Assembly: GCA_016946835.1 (NCBI GenBank)
Contig: JACVTC010000006.1
Coordinates: 357,501 to 421,500, forward strand
Reading direction: 5' to 3'
Length of the DNA stretch: 64,000 bases
Origin: Neocallimastix lanati (nom. inval.)
Taxonomy: Eukaryota > Neocallimastigomycota > Neocallimastigomycetes > Neocallimastigales > Neocallimastigaceae
Shown: positions 24,261 to 38,169 of the stretch, in pieces
How positions within the stretch are numbered: the first letter of the stretch is position 1
How the letters are laid out: each line of letters starts with the position of its first letter
The notes under the pieces: generated by a model
Database searches by the model: none
The model's input: only the letters and a program-made list of their open reading frames with translations
What the model was told of the DNA's origin: nothing
Position numbers and translations under genes: made by a program

Positions 24261-26502
24261 TTTATATTTTATTTATTATGTATTACTAATTATTATTAAA
24301 TACATTAGATAATAAATTGTAGTAAATCAATTTAATCGTTTTAGTTAATAAGTATTAATTTATTAATAAATTAGGTTTTTTTATTATAATATATAAATAC
24401 ATTTTTTTATTAATTGATAAGGTTAATAAGTGAAGTTGGAATAATATTAACTAGATTATATATAATAAATAATAAATAATAAATAATAAATAATAAATAA
24501 TTATATATTAAATAATATATAATAAATAATAAATAATAAATAAAAAATAAATAATATTAAATATATAATAAATTATAAATCACAGGGTTAGTTTATTTTA
24601 CCTATCTCTTTTTCAAACTTCAAAAAAAAACTCAAATATATTCTACATAATTAATATAATAAATCGTAGTTTTCAGACATGAAACATTGTTAAAATGGTA
24701 GTTTTTGGATATGAAATTCTACTTAGGACCTAAATGCGTATTAATTATATATTAGTAACACTTGATACGAAATTTGTTTAAACTTAAATGTTTTTTATTT
24801 TATTAAATATAATAAAATTGGACTACTATTATTATTTTTAATTAGTTCATAACTTGCATTATTTTATAAATAATTACAACTTCCTAATATATATATATAA
24901 TAATATTAATATTATTAATAATATATCAGAAATTTTTTAGTATGAAATATTATTAAAGACTTATATATATTTTTTAATAATAATTATGTTGTTTTCAGAA
25001 ACAAAATATTTATTTGAACTTTTTAGACATGAAATATTGTTAAATAACTTTAAAGCTCTTTAATAGTAAATTAGAAATTTGTTAAAGAAATATATACTTT
25101 TTAATTAAATATAATAAAAACTGGCTATCATTTATTATTTTTAATTCATATTTTTTTTTCTTTTACTTCATTATATCAATGATTAAGTCCAAAAATAAAA
25201 AAAAAAATATTATAGACTGATAAAATTTATTAAAAAATAGACTATCATTAATATTAATTTGTCCGTAACCCTTTTTTGGACCAAGAAGGTTATTTTTATC
25301 AATACTTAGGCTTAAAAATGAGATTATATAAATAATAATAAATATTAGTTAAAGATATTATTGTATTAATACATAAAATAATAATTAATTGGAATAAAAT
25401 TGTTTCCTTAATTACTTTTAGATATATGCTTAAATCCAAAGTATTTGGTTCATAAATATTAATTATTCTTTTTAAATTGATAATTAATTGATTAAAAACA
25501 TCTAATGTAAAAAAATTTACTATATAATGTATGTAAATATTTTTATAATAAAAAAGTCATTTAATTCCACCTTCGTATATTAACTAATCATTTATAATTA
25601 GATTAAATAGTAATACTACAAATACTATAATTTATTATTTATACAGAATTATAATTATTTAATTGTTTGTATATAATAAGTTATAAAAAGTTGTTAAAAA
25701 TCTATTATTTAAATATAACTAATTATTAATATTCGAATTATTTATAAATATATTTTATTAATTATTTATATCTTAATTTTTATTATTTATATTTTAATTT
25801 TAATTATTTGTATCTTTATAATTATTATTTATATTTAATTATTTAATATTTGTATCTTAATAATTATTATTTATTATATATATAATCTAAAGTTAAATTT
25901 ATATATATATTATTAATATATATAATAAATGTAATTATAATTTATAAAATATAAATATTAAAATATTAATATTAAATAATATATTATTATTTAATATATA
26001 TTATTTATATATTATTTATATATAATAAATAATAATATAAATAAAAAACAAATATTTTTTAATAAAAATTTAATATTTATTTAATCAATTTTTTTGAAAT
26101 TTTATATCCATTTTTTTTTTTTTTTACTTTTTTTGGTTTTTTAATATTTATATTACAATTATTCTAATTATCTGTGGCAAATTAAATATTGAAATCAATG
26201 TATTTGCTCATTTTAATACATTTTAATATAGAGAAAGATATAAATAGATGAATCACATATACAAAGAGTCATGTGGCAAATTGATCATTAGCTTATATAA
26301 TTAGATATGGATAAAAAAAATTTTTTTTCCAATAATATATTCTAAAAGAATCTATTATTTTTTTATTATTTTTTTTTTTATTGTTTATATATAAAGAAGT
26401 AAGTCTTCTAAAGTTAGTTTTAACTTTTTTCTTTTTTAAATTTTTTTAAAAGAAAAATAAAAATTTTATTATTAAATAATAAGATTTAATTATATATAAA
26501 AA
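24261..26502. other. AT-rich intergenic desert upstream of Elf1
   Basis: No gene recognised. A diverged motif resembling GACATGAAATATTGTTAAA occurs near 24676, 24940 and 25026, possibly pieces of an old repeat. The last 300 bases (T- and A-runs, AAGTCTTCTAAAGTTAG at 26401) should contain the Elf1 promoter. Confidence 0.45.
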
Positions 26503-26611
26503 ATGGGTAAGAGAAAGGCTAAGAGAAAGCAAGTTGTCAGAAAGAGACCAGTTCTTGATACTCAATTTGACTGTCTTTTCTGTAATCACGAAAAATCTAT
26601 TACTGTTAAAA

Positions 26612-26648
<37 letters not shown>

Positions 26649-27635
26649 TTAAGAAATATAATTAATTAAAATATAATTATTTATTTATATAAATATATAA
26701 TAATAAACTAATTATAATTATATTTCTTTTTTTTAATCATTGCAATGAAATTATTATTGTATATTCATTTTCATCTCTTATAATATAATAAAATATCAAA
26801 AAATTGAAATATATATTATTTATCTTTCTATTTTATTCACATGTATATTTGAATATGAAATATGACTATTTTATTCACATGTATATTTGAATATGAAATA
26901 TGACAATACTTAATAATTTCAATTGACTTAACAAAAAATTAATATATTTAAAATCTTGAAATAAAAACCGAAACATATGTATATATTTATAATGGAAAAA
27001 ATATAAATAACAGGATACATGAAACTAAAGTAGGAGAGCTGAAATGTAGTATTTGTGGTGCAAATTATCAAAGTGCTATAAATTGTAATTGAACTTTTTT
27101 TTTTTCTTATGTTATATTATATAATGTTTTATTGTTATTAAAAAAAAAAACAAAAAACAAAAAACAAAAAAAAAAAACAAAAAACAGAAACAAAAAAAAT
27201 AATAATAATAGATAAAAATGAAAAAAAAAAAAGAAGCAATTTTTCATTAATTTAGAATAAAATAATATTAATATGTAATTAATTTTTTAATATATTTATT
27301 TATAGCATTGAGTCATCCTATTGATGTATATTCAGATTGGATAGGTATAATATTTATATTTTTATAAAAAATTAAAATAATGTATTTATAAAAAAAAAAC
27401 AAAAAAAGAATAGAATAAAATAATTTTTAGTTACAGAATATAAACAAATATATTAATATATATACTTTTTTTTTTGTAAATATAATTATAGATGCATGTG
27501 AAGAATTAAATCCAGGAGCATGTAAATATCATATATATATTTTATTGATGAAAAAAAAAAAAATAATATATTTAAGGAATACAAATATACTAATACTATA
27601 TATTTATTTTTTAAATAATTTTATTTATAGTATAA
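26503..27635 (+). CDS. Transcription elongation factor 1 homologue (Elf1/ELOF1), five exons
   Basis: Spliced by hand: exons 26503-26612, 27014-27084, 27306-27344, 27492-27521 and 27631-27635. Together they make 255 bases, an 84-aa protein with stop, the family's usual size. All four introns are GT-AG. It starts [16 protein letters not shown], the basic N-terminal tail. Next come [13 protein letters not shown] (Cys24, Cys27) and [12 protein letters not shown] (Cys48, Cys51), the zinc-binding pairs, then [19 protein letters not shown], the family's conserved end. Known: Elf1 binds the RNA polymerase II elongation complex and helps passage through nucleosomes and transcription-coupled repair. 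Oddities: exon 4 is 30 bases, and the last exon adds only five coding bases. The 3' splice of the last intron is the least certain; reading through it would add a short unrelated tail. Confidence 0.9.
26613..27013 (+). other. Intron 1 of Elf1 with a 38-bp tandem duplication
   Basis: GTAAAA donor immediately followed by a poly(A) tract of about 29, and CAG acceptor. Inside, 26828-26865 is repeated perfectly or nearly so at 26866-26903 (core CACATGTATATTTGAATATG). Confidence 0.85.
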
Positions 27636-27933
27636 ACAACTTTAATTTTTATATCTAATTCAAATTAAATTTTATTTATTAAACGAAGTTATTATAAATT
27701 ATAAAATCAGAATAAAAAGAAATTATATATTAAGTGAAAGAAAAGAAATAATTTATTAAAAAAAATTATCAAAAAATAATAATTAAATTTATTATTTTTT
27801 GTTAAATATATCAGAAAATAATAATTTAATTTAATTTAATTATTCATAAATAAAATAATATTTAATGAATCATTTTTAATATAAATAAACTGTATATCTA
27901 TTGAATCATTTTAACTTTATAGACAATTAAAAA

Positions 27934-27972
<39 letters not shown>

Positions 27973-28220
27973 TTATATATATCGATTTATATAACTTTTT
28001 TTTTTTTTTTTTTATTTTGTTTTTTTTATAATATTTTTTTTATTATTGAATTAAATTATCTTTATACAATATATATATTTTTTGAAATATATAACATATC
28101 ATTTATTGTAAATAAATAACGTTAATTATAATAATAATAATAATAATATTAATAAAAAAAAAAAAAAGAAATTAATTATTTTTTTGTTATTTGTGTATAA
28201 AATAAAATATAATAAATATT

Positions 28221-28232
28221 GTAAAGTTTGAA

Positions 28233-28264
<32 letters not shown>

Positions 28265-28328
28265 CACTTTCCAATATTTCAAACTTTTTAAATTTATGAC
28301 ATTTTATTTCAAAGTGATAAATATATAT
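28221..28328. repeat. Two interleaved inverted repeats
   Basis: Arms A (GTTTGAAATAT, near 28227) and A' (ATATTTCAAAC, near 28275), and arms B (ATATTTATCACTTT, near 28257) and B' (AAAGTGATAAATAT, near 28313), occur in the order A-B-A'-B'. An alternating AT run fills the first loop. Confidence 0.75.
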
Positions 28329-28483
28329 ATATATTTTTTTATAATAAAAATTGAAATTACTTTATATATAATTTTAATTATTGTTTATTTATTTTTTTAT
28401 TTATTTTATTTTTTTTTTTAAATGTTATAAAATATTTAATTATAAAATATTGTGAAAAGCCGTTTAAATATATTATTTATTAC

Positions 28484-28880
28484 TATGGCATAAGTTATAT
28501 TTCAATAATTTCATAAGTAATCTCATTATAAATAATATTTTAGTGGAGTCATTTCACTATTTTACGTAAAAAAAAGTATTTTATAATTTATATAAATCTT
28601 TATAAAATGAAAAATACATTATTTCTGTCTTGCCTGGTGTATTTTTAAAAATATTTTTTTTTTAAAAAAAAAAAAAAAATATTAATATGGCATAAGTTAT
28701 ATTTCAATAATTTCATAGTAATCTCATTATAAATAATATTTTAGTGGAGTCATTTCATTATTTTATGTAAAAAAAAGTATTTTATAATTTATATAAATCT
28801 TTATAAAATGAAAAATACATTATTTCTGTCTTGCCTGGTGTTTTTTTAAAAATATTTTTTTTTAAAAAAAAAAAAAAAAT
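28484..28880. repeat. 202-bp tandem duplication
   Basis: Copy 1 at 28484-28685 and copy 2 at 28686-28880 differ at only a few positions. Each ends in TTTCTGTCTTGCCTGGTGT plus a T-run/A-run palindrome. The copy is not coding. A shorter related fragment may follow at about 29050-29080. Confidence 0.9.
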
Positions 28881-28968
28881 TATATACACACAGGAAGCTT
28901 AAAATTTTATATGAAGTGATGTGACTAATATATAATTATATAACTATTCTTTAAGAAAAAATAAAAAA

Positions 28969-28970
<2 letters not shown>

Positions 28971-29028
<58 letters not shown>
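28971..29028. repeat. 58-base poly(T) tract
   Basis: The longest homopolymer I found in the window. Its exact length in an assembly should be treated with caution. Confidence 0.9.
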
Positions 29029-29031
<3 letters not shown>

Positions 29032-30185
29032 TAATAAAATATTTTTATATTGTAAAAGTTATATTTAAATAATTTCATATATCAATAGTTAATTAATAAA
29101 TAAATGAATAGATAAATAGATAAAAAAAAATAAATAAAAAATTATTATATTATATTATATAGATAGCTTTATAATTTTAACATTAACATAACATAAAAAT
29201 TATTAATTTGAAAAAATTCGTTAATAAGAAAGCATTCCAATTGTTGAATAATAATAATCTTCAAAATTATAATAGATACTGTCATGGAGTTTAATACATC
29301 ATAGACAGAGATTGTCATATTATCATGTTTAATGATTTAAATGATATGATTAATATTATTTAGAAAGCACCTATAATTCATAGGAATGATTGATTTTTGG
29401 GAAAATAATCTAAATACTCATTAATGTATATATATTTAAAATAGATAAAAAATAATAATCTATTATTTTTATAATATTTTTTATTAAAAGAAAATATTAG
29501 TATCACTTACAAATAATGCAATGAATATACGAACAATATTATTATATACATTTACATTATCAGTATTGGATATATTAGATATTTATTATGTGCTGTAATG
29601 TTAATCCAAAATTTAAAGAAATAACATTTTTCAATTAAATATTTAGAATTTAAAACTTCATTAACTGTAAAGTATTATTTTCAGGATGTATATTAAATAA
29701 CAAAATAGCATTTTCCACAAAAGAAATGAAATTCATTTTTAAAATAAATATTACATGATAAAATATTAATGTTATATTCTTTTGATTAGTATAAATACGT
29801 GAAAATGATTTTACATCATAATTCATTCAAAATTAGTTCAATATCTGTTATTTTTTTTTTCCTGAAAAATATTTTTCTTCCAAATTTATATCTATTAAAA
29901 AAAAAAAAAAAAATAGTTTGACCAACATAAAATTAAAATATTAAAGATGAAGGATGGATTAATGTTTGGATATAAATGGTCTAAATTGGATTTATTAGTA
30001 TCTTCAATCATATCATTATTATAATTACAAATATTTAAGAGCATTAATGATAAAGTTAAAGCTATAAATATAAGGATAATAAAAAGAAATCACATTGTTT
30101 GAATTCATTTCATTCATTTTCATAATATTAATAATTTTTTTTTTTTTTTTTTTTTTTCTATGTATATTCCCATTAAATCAGAAAA

Positions 30186-30660
30186 TGTTATGAAGTCACA
30201 CAGAATGTGGTGTACACACACAATATTTATATTATTATATATATATTTTTTTTCTTTTTCCCTTTTTTTTTTTTTTTTTTTTTAATTATAAATATTTATT
30301 GTATTAATTGAAAGTATGTATTAATTGAAAGTATGATATATAATATTTACAAATAATTGAAGGATTGTTTAATATTTACAAAAAGAATAAATATTATTAT
30401 CAATTAGTATATATTAGTCTTCTTTTATTCGATAAGAATAGATTTTATATTTTATGAATAATTAAATATATAATAATTAATTTTTTATTTTTGTCACGCT
30501 GGATTATGATGTATATTTACTTATTTATTAATTATTATTTTATTATTTTATAATAAAAGGACTCAATTATTTAATATTATACATTAATTCAATATTAAAT
30601 CTATTACATACATTATATTATTAATATACTTTATAATACTTTGATGTACATTACTTAACA
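30186..30660 (-). repeat. 3' LTR of copia 1
   Basis: Minus-strand ends TGTTAAG...CATAACA give the TGTTA/TAACA terminal inverted pair. Immediately internal is a polypurine tract (minus strand TAGGAGGAA), as required for plus-strand priming. Length 475 bp. It contains several internal A/T runs and a 16-bp duplication (TATGTATTAATTGAAAG, near 30313-30345). The outer flank alone cannot show a target duplication because the 5' end is lost. Confidence 0.75.
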
Positions 30661-32054
30661 TTCCTCCTACATTAAATATCATAATTTTTTTTTTTTTTTT
30701 TTTTTTAATTTGTAAAAATTAAATTTTTAAAACGATTCATTTTTATACCTGTAATACTTTTTGTTAGAGGATAGGCTAACATATTTTCTGTATTAAAAAT
30801 ATTCTAATATAATATTATTATTATTTATTTCTTCTTGTATAAATTTATATCTAGTATCTATGTGTTTACATCGGCCTTTTGAATTTGTATCTTAAGCTAT
30901 TGCTATACAAGGTTTATTATCTACTATAATTTTAATTTTTATTTCTTTATTAAATATTTCTTTAAATAAAATATAATATCAAATACCCAAATACCTTGTT
31001 TGGCACATTCAGTCAAACTTGCAAATTCAGCTTCTGCAGTGGATAGAGTTATGCCTTTTTTGTTGTTGAGATTTCCATGAAATTGGATTATCACCAAGTA
31101 AGAAAATAAAACCGCTAGTTAGATCTTCTTGTTTTTTCATCATTTGCAAAATCTGAATCAGAATATCTAATGAATCTGTTTCTTTTATTATTAACATATT
31201 GATTTGTTAATTTATTCCTTTTAAATATTGTTAATATGTACATTAATGATCTATAGTCTGCTTCGGTTGGATTTTCACAATTTCTTGAAGCTTGGTTTAC
31301 TGCGAAAGATATGGTCAGGTCTGGACTTTACTGCTATGTAAAGAAGAGCACCAAGTAAAGATTTATATTCCCCAACATTAACCAAATTTGAATTTTCTCT
31401 TTCAAAATCTGTTACATTTCTGCAAGGCGTTTTGATACTCTTTGTTTTATTCATCTTATATTTTTTTGATAATCTTGTTGCTGTAATCAATTTGATTTAT
31501 TTTGTATCCATTTTTAGTTATATATATATTGATACCTATTATTTTATTTGTCTTTGATTATTTTGAAATCTAATATTTACCTTTTAATTTATTAATAACA
31601 TAATTTATTTCATTGTCCTTTCCCATTATTAAAATGTCATTCAACATATAACGCTATTAAACAAATTAAATTATTACTTCTATCATATTTACCAAAAAAA
31701 CATTTATTTGTATTGTATTTTTTAAAAACTAATACTAATGAGAAAATGTGATATCTCGATATTTCTTTATACCACATTCTACCAGCTTGCTTTAAACCAT
31801 AGAGAGCCTTCTTTAATAGCCAATATTTATTTTTATTGTAGTTTTTATCACCTAAAGGTATTTTCAGATATTTTTTTTTCTTCTAAATCAGCATATAAGT
31901 ATGCAGCTTTTTATATCTAATTGTTTAAGGTTCCATTCATTTGAAGAGGCTATAGCGACTGTTAATATGAGACTGTCGACTTGAATTATTGGTGAATATG
32001 TTTCATTAAAATATTGCCCAAATAGTTGTTGGAAACCACGAGCAACTAGTTTTG

Positions 32055-32096
<42 letters not shown>

Positions 32097-32406
32097 TTAT
32101 CATCCTTTTCAGTGAATACTCATTTAGTATCTATTATGTGTTCATTTTTTTTTGAATTTTATTAACTACTTTCATTACATTGTTGTTATACATGTTTGAA
32201 AGCTCTTCCTTAATGGCTAATTTCCATTCCATTGCTGTCTTCTAAATTGATGGCTTGTTCGTATGTGTTTGGAACGTTCATAATAATGTTCATAACTTCG
32301 TGTCGTTTGTTATATTTATTTATTTTTTTTTTTTAATTTTTCTTTTCTTAAATTTGATGGTTCGTTATCTGAATCACTATTATATTCACTTTCTTCTTCG
32401 AGATCC

Positions 32407-32736
<330 letters not shown>

Positions 32737-33018
32737 GATTAAATTATTATTATTTAGGTTATTATTGCTAATTAAATTATTTTTATTTAAGTTAGTATTG
32801 ATGTGTTGATTATTATTAAAAGAATTATTATTTGTATAATTATTATTGTTTGAATTATTATTATTATTTAAATTATTGTTATTTTTAAAAATATTACTAT
32901 TATTATTATAATTATATAAATTATTATTATTATTTAAATTGTTATTACTAAATAAATTATTATTGTTCAAATTATTATTATTATTATTATTATTATTACT
33001 ACTACTATTATTATTATT

Positions 33019-33721
33019 CATATTGATAAATTTCTTTACAAACACTCTAGCTTAAAGAAAAATTTATAAAAATGAGACCACTTTATTACTTGTTAAAGTA
33101 CTTGTAAAGTGACCTTTATTATTTATATTTACCCTTTAAATATAAATAATAGGTTTTAATATATTTAATGGAAACTACAAATAAAAATAAAATAATTTTT
33201 ATTAACAAAACTAATAATTATAATAAACAAGTATTATTAATTATACCGGTCAGTTTTATATATGTTTTATTTATTAATTTTAATATTTCATTATAAAATT
33301 TTCTCTTTCTTTTCTTTTGTTTACTTTTCACTTTTCTTCTCTTCATCAAAATAAACGAAAGACTTAATATTAAAATAATTATTAATTTATTCTAAATATT
33401 ACTATAACCAATAAATTATGACATTCCGAAAAGTATAAAATTAAGTAATTTTGTTAAAATTTAAAAAAAAAAAATACTCTTGATCTTATAATAAAATATC
33501 TCTAACAAAGACATAATTATAAAATACAAATAAATATTTTATTTTGTAAATTTATGTGTTTAATTATTAATATTTTTTAAAGAAGTGTTTATTAACTTTT
33601 ATTTTTTTTTTAACAATTATAATCATATTTTCACGAGAACGCAATTTGTATACAAAATTTAATTTCATACATTTAAAATATTATATTTTATTATTAAATT
33701 AGTTATTTTCTTATCACATAT
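33019..33721 (-). mobile_element. Solo LTR with 5-bp target-site duplication, inserted in copia 1
   Basis: LTR 33024-33716 (693 bp). Plus-strand ends TGATAA...TTATCA form a 6-bp terminal inverted repeat with the standard TG...CA. Flanking CATAT occurs at 33019-33023 and at 33717-33721. Across the insertion, the Asn-rich frame of the host copia element continues in phase once one copy of the duplication is discounted. That supports this exact boundary. The family is unknown; the LTR differs from the copia 1 LTR. Confidence 0.85.
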
Positions 33722-34466
33722 CATTATTATTATTTAAAGGATTTTTTTTAATTGTAAATCATTCATAATATCATTAGAATTATTACTTTCCCCCCTCATT
33801 TAATAAATCCTTGAAATCTATAATAGAGTCAATATATTTATTGTAAAAGAAAGTAGTATTAATAGTACCAAGGAATATCTTCTAAAAAAAAAATAAACAT
33901 CTCTGGTGGTAATAATAGAATTAGTAGAAACATTTAAAATTTTATAACCAAGAGAACCTTTTGCATAACCAAGGAAAATACCAAGGTTTGGAATTATTTT
34001 CAAATTTATTGAATTTTATGATTATTATAAAAGAAGGCTTAATAAATAAAAACTTTTAAGATGTGCAATATCAACGGGTTTGTTGAAAAATAATTCATTA
34101 AGAATTTTTATTATAATAAATACTTTGATGTGGATAAAAAGTTATAAAGATAAGCAGCAGAGAGTATAGCAGAATCCCAGGGTTTAGAAGAGAGCTTGGG
34201 TGAGTTAAGTAAAGTAGAAACACAACGATTAAGAGTTTGGTTCAACCGTTCAACACTACCATTTTGATGAGAATTACCAGGAACGGAATGAATAAAAATT
34301 TGTACCATTCTCATCTAGGTAATCTGTAAGAGGTTTATTAATATATTCTGTACCATTATCATATTTAAAAGGAATAATATTAAGTGAAGAAGTATTAGAA
34401 ATAAATCTATGAAATTTAATAAAAATATTGGGAACATCAGATTTATATTTGATAAGATAAACCCAA

Positions 34467-34497
<31 letters not shown>

Positions 34498-35240
34498 AAA
34501 TCATCGAGAAAAATAACATAATAATTGAAATCATTATAAGATGTTTCCAGTTTACCAGCGACATCGGAATGAACTAATTCCATAGGTTTAATGGCATTAT
34601 TAGGAGAAGAATTAAAAGGTTTTCTTTTTAATTTTGTGATTTTGCATTGGCGGCAATTTTTATCAGTACGATTTTTAGTATGCTCAATAATAATAAAGTC
34701 TTTAGTATTATTATTATAATAATGGCCTATACAAAAATTTTTTTTTTTTTTTTGGTAACAATATTATTTATAGATATTGTATCAAAAAGCGAATAAATTT
34801 TAATCATTCGCAAAGATATATGTATTTAGATTTTTTATTTTTGAATATTTGTAAACGATCTTTGTTATTTACGCGTTTCATAATTATAGCACATCCATTT
34901 TTGAGAATTGAATGAGTGGATATTAAATTGTTTTGAATATTTGACTCGTAATAAACATTTAATAGTACAATATCGTTATTTTTAAATTTTCCATTGTAAT
35001 AAGTACTTATGTTTTCAACTTTATTTAAATTACCATTTGGATAAAAAATATTTTTATTACTTATATAAATTATTTAGATAGTTTTATGTTATTAGTTAAA
35101 TTGATACCAGAATCACTATCAATGATCCAATAAGTGGAGTTAGTTTACTTCTTTATCGTTGTATTATTTACGGTTTTGAATACCTGAAATACTTCCTGTA
35201 AAATCAATATATACTTCATCTTCATTATCATGATTATTTT

Positions 35241-35275
<35 letters not shown>

Positions 35276-35755
35276 ATTGTTATTGCTATTACAATTATCA
35301 TTTTTATTATCATTAATAATATTACCGGTGTGATAATTATTTTTGCTATATCTTTTAAAGAAGAATTTTTATTTTTATGATTAACAATTTTATAACTTTT
35401 TTTTATGTTATTATCATCTGGTTTATTGTTCTCTTTAATTAAAAAGATTATATTTTCAGTGGTCAGTAGAGTGACAATAATAATCATTATGAATTTTATT
35501 ATTAAAATTCTTATTATTATAATTTTTATTATTATTCCTTTTGTTTCTATTTGTATCATTGACATTTAAGTCGTTATTGACTGTAGTTTTAAATTTTAAA
35601 ATTTCGGCCTTTTGAAAAAAAAAAAAAAAAAAAAAAAAATTTGCCTTTTGTTTAATTCTTTTATAAAATCATCAAAACTTTTCGTATCAATAGATTGATG
35701 GTGAGCTAATATCAATTTTCCTAATCCTCCATATTTGGGTTCTTTAACCTTCTAG

Positions 35756-36469
35756 AAGCCTTGCACACTGAAAATAAGTATGTCTGGTCTAGTAACAAAT
35801 TGCTAAATAAAGAAGATTTCCAATGGCGCTACTGTAGGGTAGGTCGTTTCATCACATGGAATTTTTCTTAGTTTTGAATCTTCTATTGGATTGGGACTTT
35901 TGATTGGTTTATAGAATATCTATGTTAAATTTTTACTCAAAAATTTCTTTTATATATTCCTTCTGGTGTAGAATGTAGAATGTAACCGTATTTTCTCGTT
36001 TTTCGAATTTAATTCCTATCACGAAGTCTATTTCTCCTATGTCCTTTTATATTAAAAAAATTCTAAAATTCTATAATAAGATTTTATGACTAAATCTATA
36101 TTATACTCAGTGCCTGAGATTAATATATCGTCCACATATACGGCTTAGAATACATGTTATTTCCCTTTTTTATTATTATATCTTACGTAGATGTAGGATT
36201 CACTTTTTAGCCTGTAAAAACTTATTTTGCTTAATGTGTTGCTTTAATTCATTATTTCCATTTCCTTTTACAGCCTGCTTCCAGCCCATAGAGAGGCCTT
36301 TTTCAGTTTCCAGAAGCAATTTTTTATTGTTAGAGAAACCTTCTGGTGCTTTTCTATAGATATTTTCTTTTTTAGTGTTGCATTTAAGTATGCAGTATTG
36401 ATATCTATTTTGTTTAATCATAAATTTCCGTTGGACTAATATTGCAACTAAAATACTTAAAGGAGTCAT

Positions 36470-36512
<43 letters not shown>

Positions 36513-36945
36513 TGTTGGTGCATATGTTTCCCAATAAATCTATTCCAAATCTTTGTGTGTGTGTGTGTACCCTTTCACAACTATTCTAGCTTTTTTTTTT
36601 TTTTTTTTTTTTTAACTCTATTTCCGTAAAGGATCTCGTTTATATTTGAAGACCCATCTTAAAGAAATGATAATTGCGTTTTTAGGTACCTTTTTTAACT
36701 ATTTCATATACCTTCAAATCTTTCATATTTTTCAATTCATCCTTTATTGCCAATAACCATAAATTTTTATCAGGAGAATAAAATATGTCATAATAATAGT
36801 TAATTGGTTCCTTTTTTGATTCCTTTTTGTTTTTTTTTTTTTTTTGGTAAGAAAAAATTTTGTTTTTGGCGATGCATAATTTTACAATTCCTTCTTATTT
36901 TTTTTTGTGAATCTCTTCATTTTCAACTGTTTCGTAGGATTTTTG

Positions 36946-36985
<40 letters not shown>

Positions 36986-38125
36986 GTGTTCTGGTTGGTT
37001 ATGTAGCTTTCTTCTCTTTTTAAGATTGGGTTTTAATTATTTTCTGTGAAATACAACGTACTAGTCTTGGTGTTTTTATTATTAGAAGGAATTCCTTCAA
37101 ATGTTGAATTTTCAATTTTACTATTGTTAAGTTGAATTTGATGTGTTGTCACTAGGAAGAGAGAAATTTGAATGAATGTTATGTTCCTCATTACTTGCAG
37201 TATTGTTTTTCCTTTTCGGTATAATTTTGAGTGTTGTTGGGTTTTTTTTCATTATTAATGTAGATATTATTACTTGTATTTTTATTTTTTTGTTGTTATT
37301 TATGTTTGTTATGGTTTTTTATTGTTATTATTGATAATGTTATTTGTTAGTGTTATTGTTGTTATTATTGTCATTGATTGCGTAATGATTATTATCTATG
37401 TTTTTGTTGTTAATAATTTCATTATTATTATTTATATTATTGTTAGTATTGATATTATTATTATTATGATTAAAGAAATTACTGAAGTATGAGTTGTCCC
37501 CGCTGGCTTCGTGAATAGGAATCGTGGATGAATTAGTTAAATTTTCAGGGATATTCTTAAAAATAAAAAAAATGCTACAGTTCTTGAAAGGATAATTTTA
37601 CTGTTATCGATATCGAATATTTTGAAGGAAAGTGAATACAGATTATATCCTAAGAAAATCCCAAGGGGATGAGTTATTGTTAAACTTTTTTTTTTTTCTA
37701 TGTTGTTTCGGGAGAAAGAAGAAGACTTTACATCCAAAAACGTTGAAGAAAAATTATAATTTACAGGAGTATTATGTAAAAATTTCGAAAAGGGATATAG
37801 AGAAATTAAGACTACTATGGGGTAGTCTATTAAGAATAAAGTTGGCTGTTTCTATTGCACTTTTCCCCAAAATTTATGGGAAAGGTTTGGGTCGTTTTAA
37901 CATTGATTTAGCTGCCGCTATAAGTGTTCCATTTAACCGTTCAGCGTGACCATTCATCTCCGGATTGTAAGGAATAGTGAATTGTTGAATAAATTCCTTG
38001 AGAGTTAACAAAATTCATTGAAAAATATTATTTGAGGATTCGATACTGGTACCGTTATCTGTCCGAATAAATTTTTTTTTTTTATTATTGTGTATATATT
38101 TTGTATATATGAATGTCATGTTTTG

Positions 38126-38169
<44 letters not shown>

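Larger units (their letters stand above)
27636..30185. other. Intergenic region with duplications and unexplained coding-like patches
   Basis: Contains interleaved inverted repeats at 28221-28328, a 202-bp tandem duplication at 28484-28880 and a 58-base poly(T) at 28971-29028. At 29290-29430 the plus strand reads CHIIMFNDLNDMINII, stop, KAPIIHRND, then further stops. This looks like an eroded coding segment of unknown family. No functional gene recognised. Confidence 0.4.

Noticed and set aside
37274-37492. Plus-strand hydrophobic ORF that could look like a membrane protein
   Set aside because: It is antisense to an Asn-rich linker of copia 2; Val/Ile richness comes from GTT/ATT triplets.
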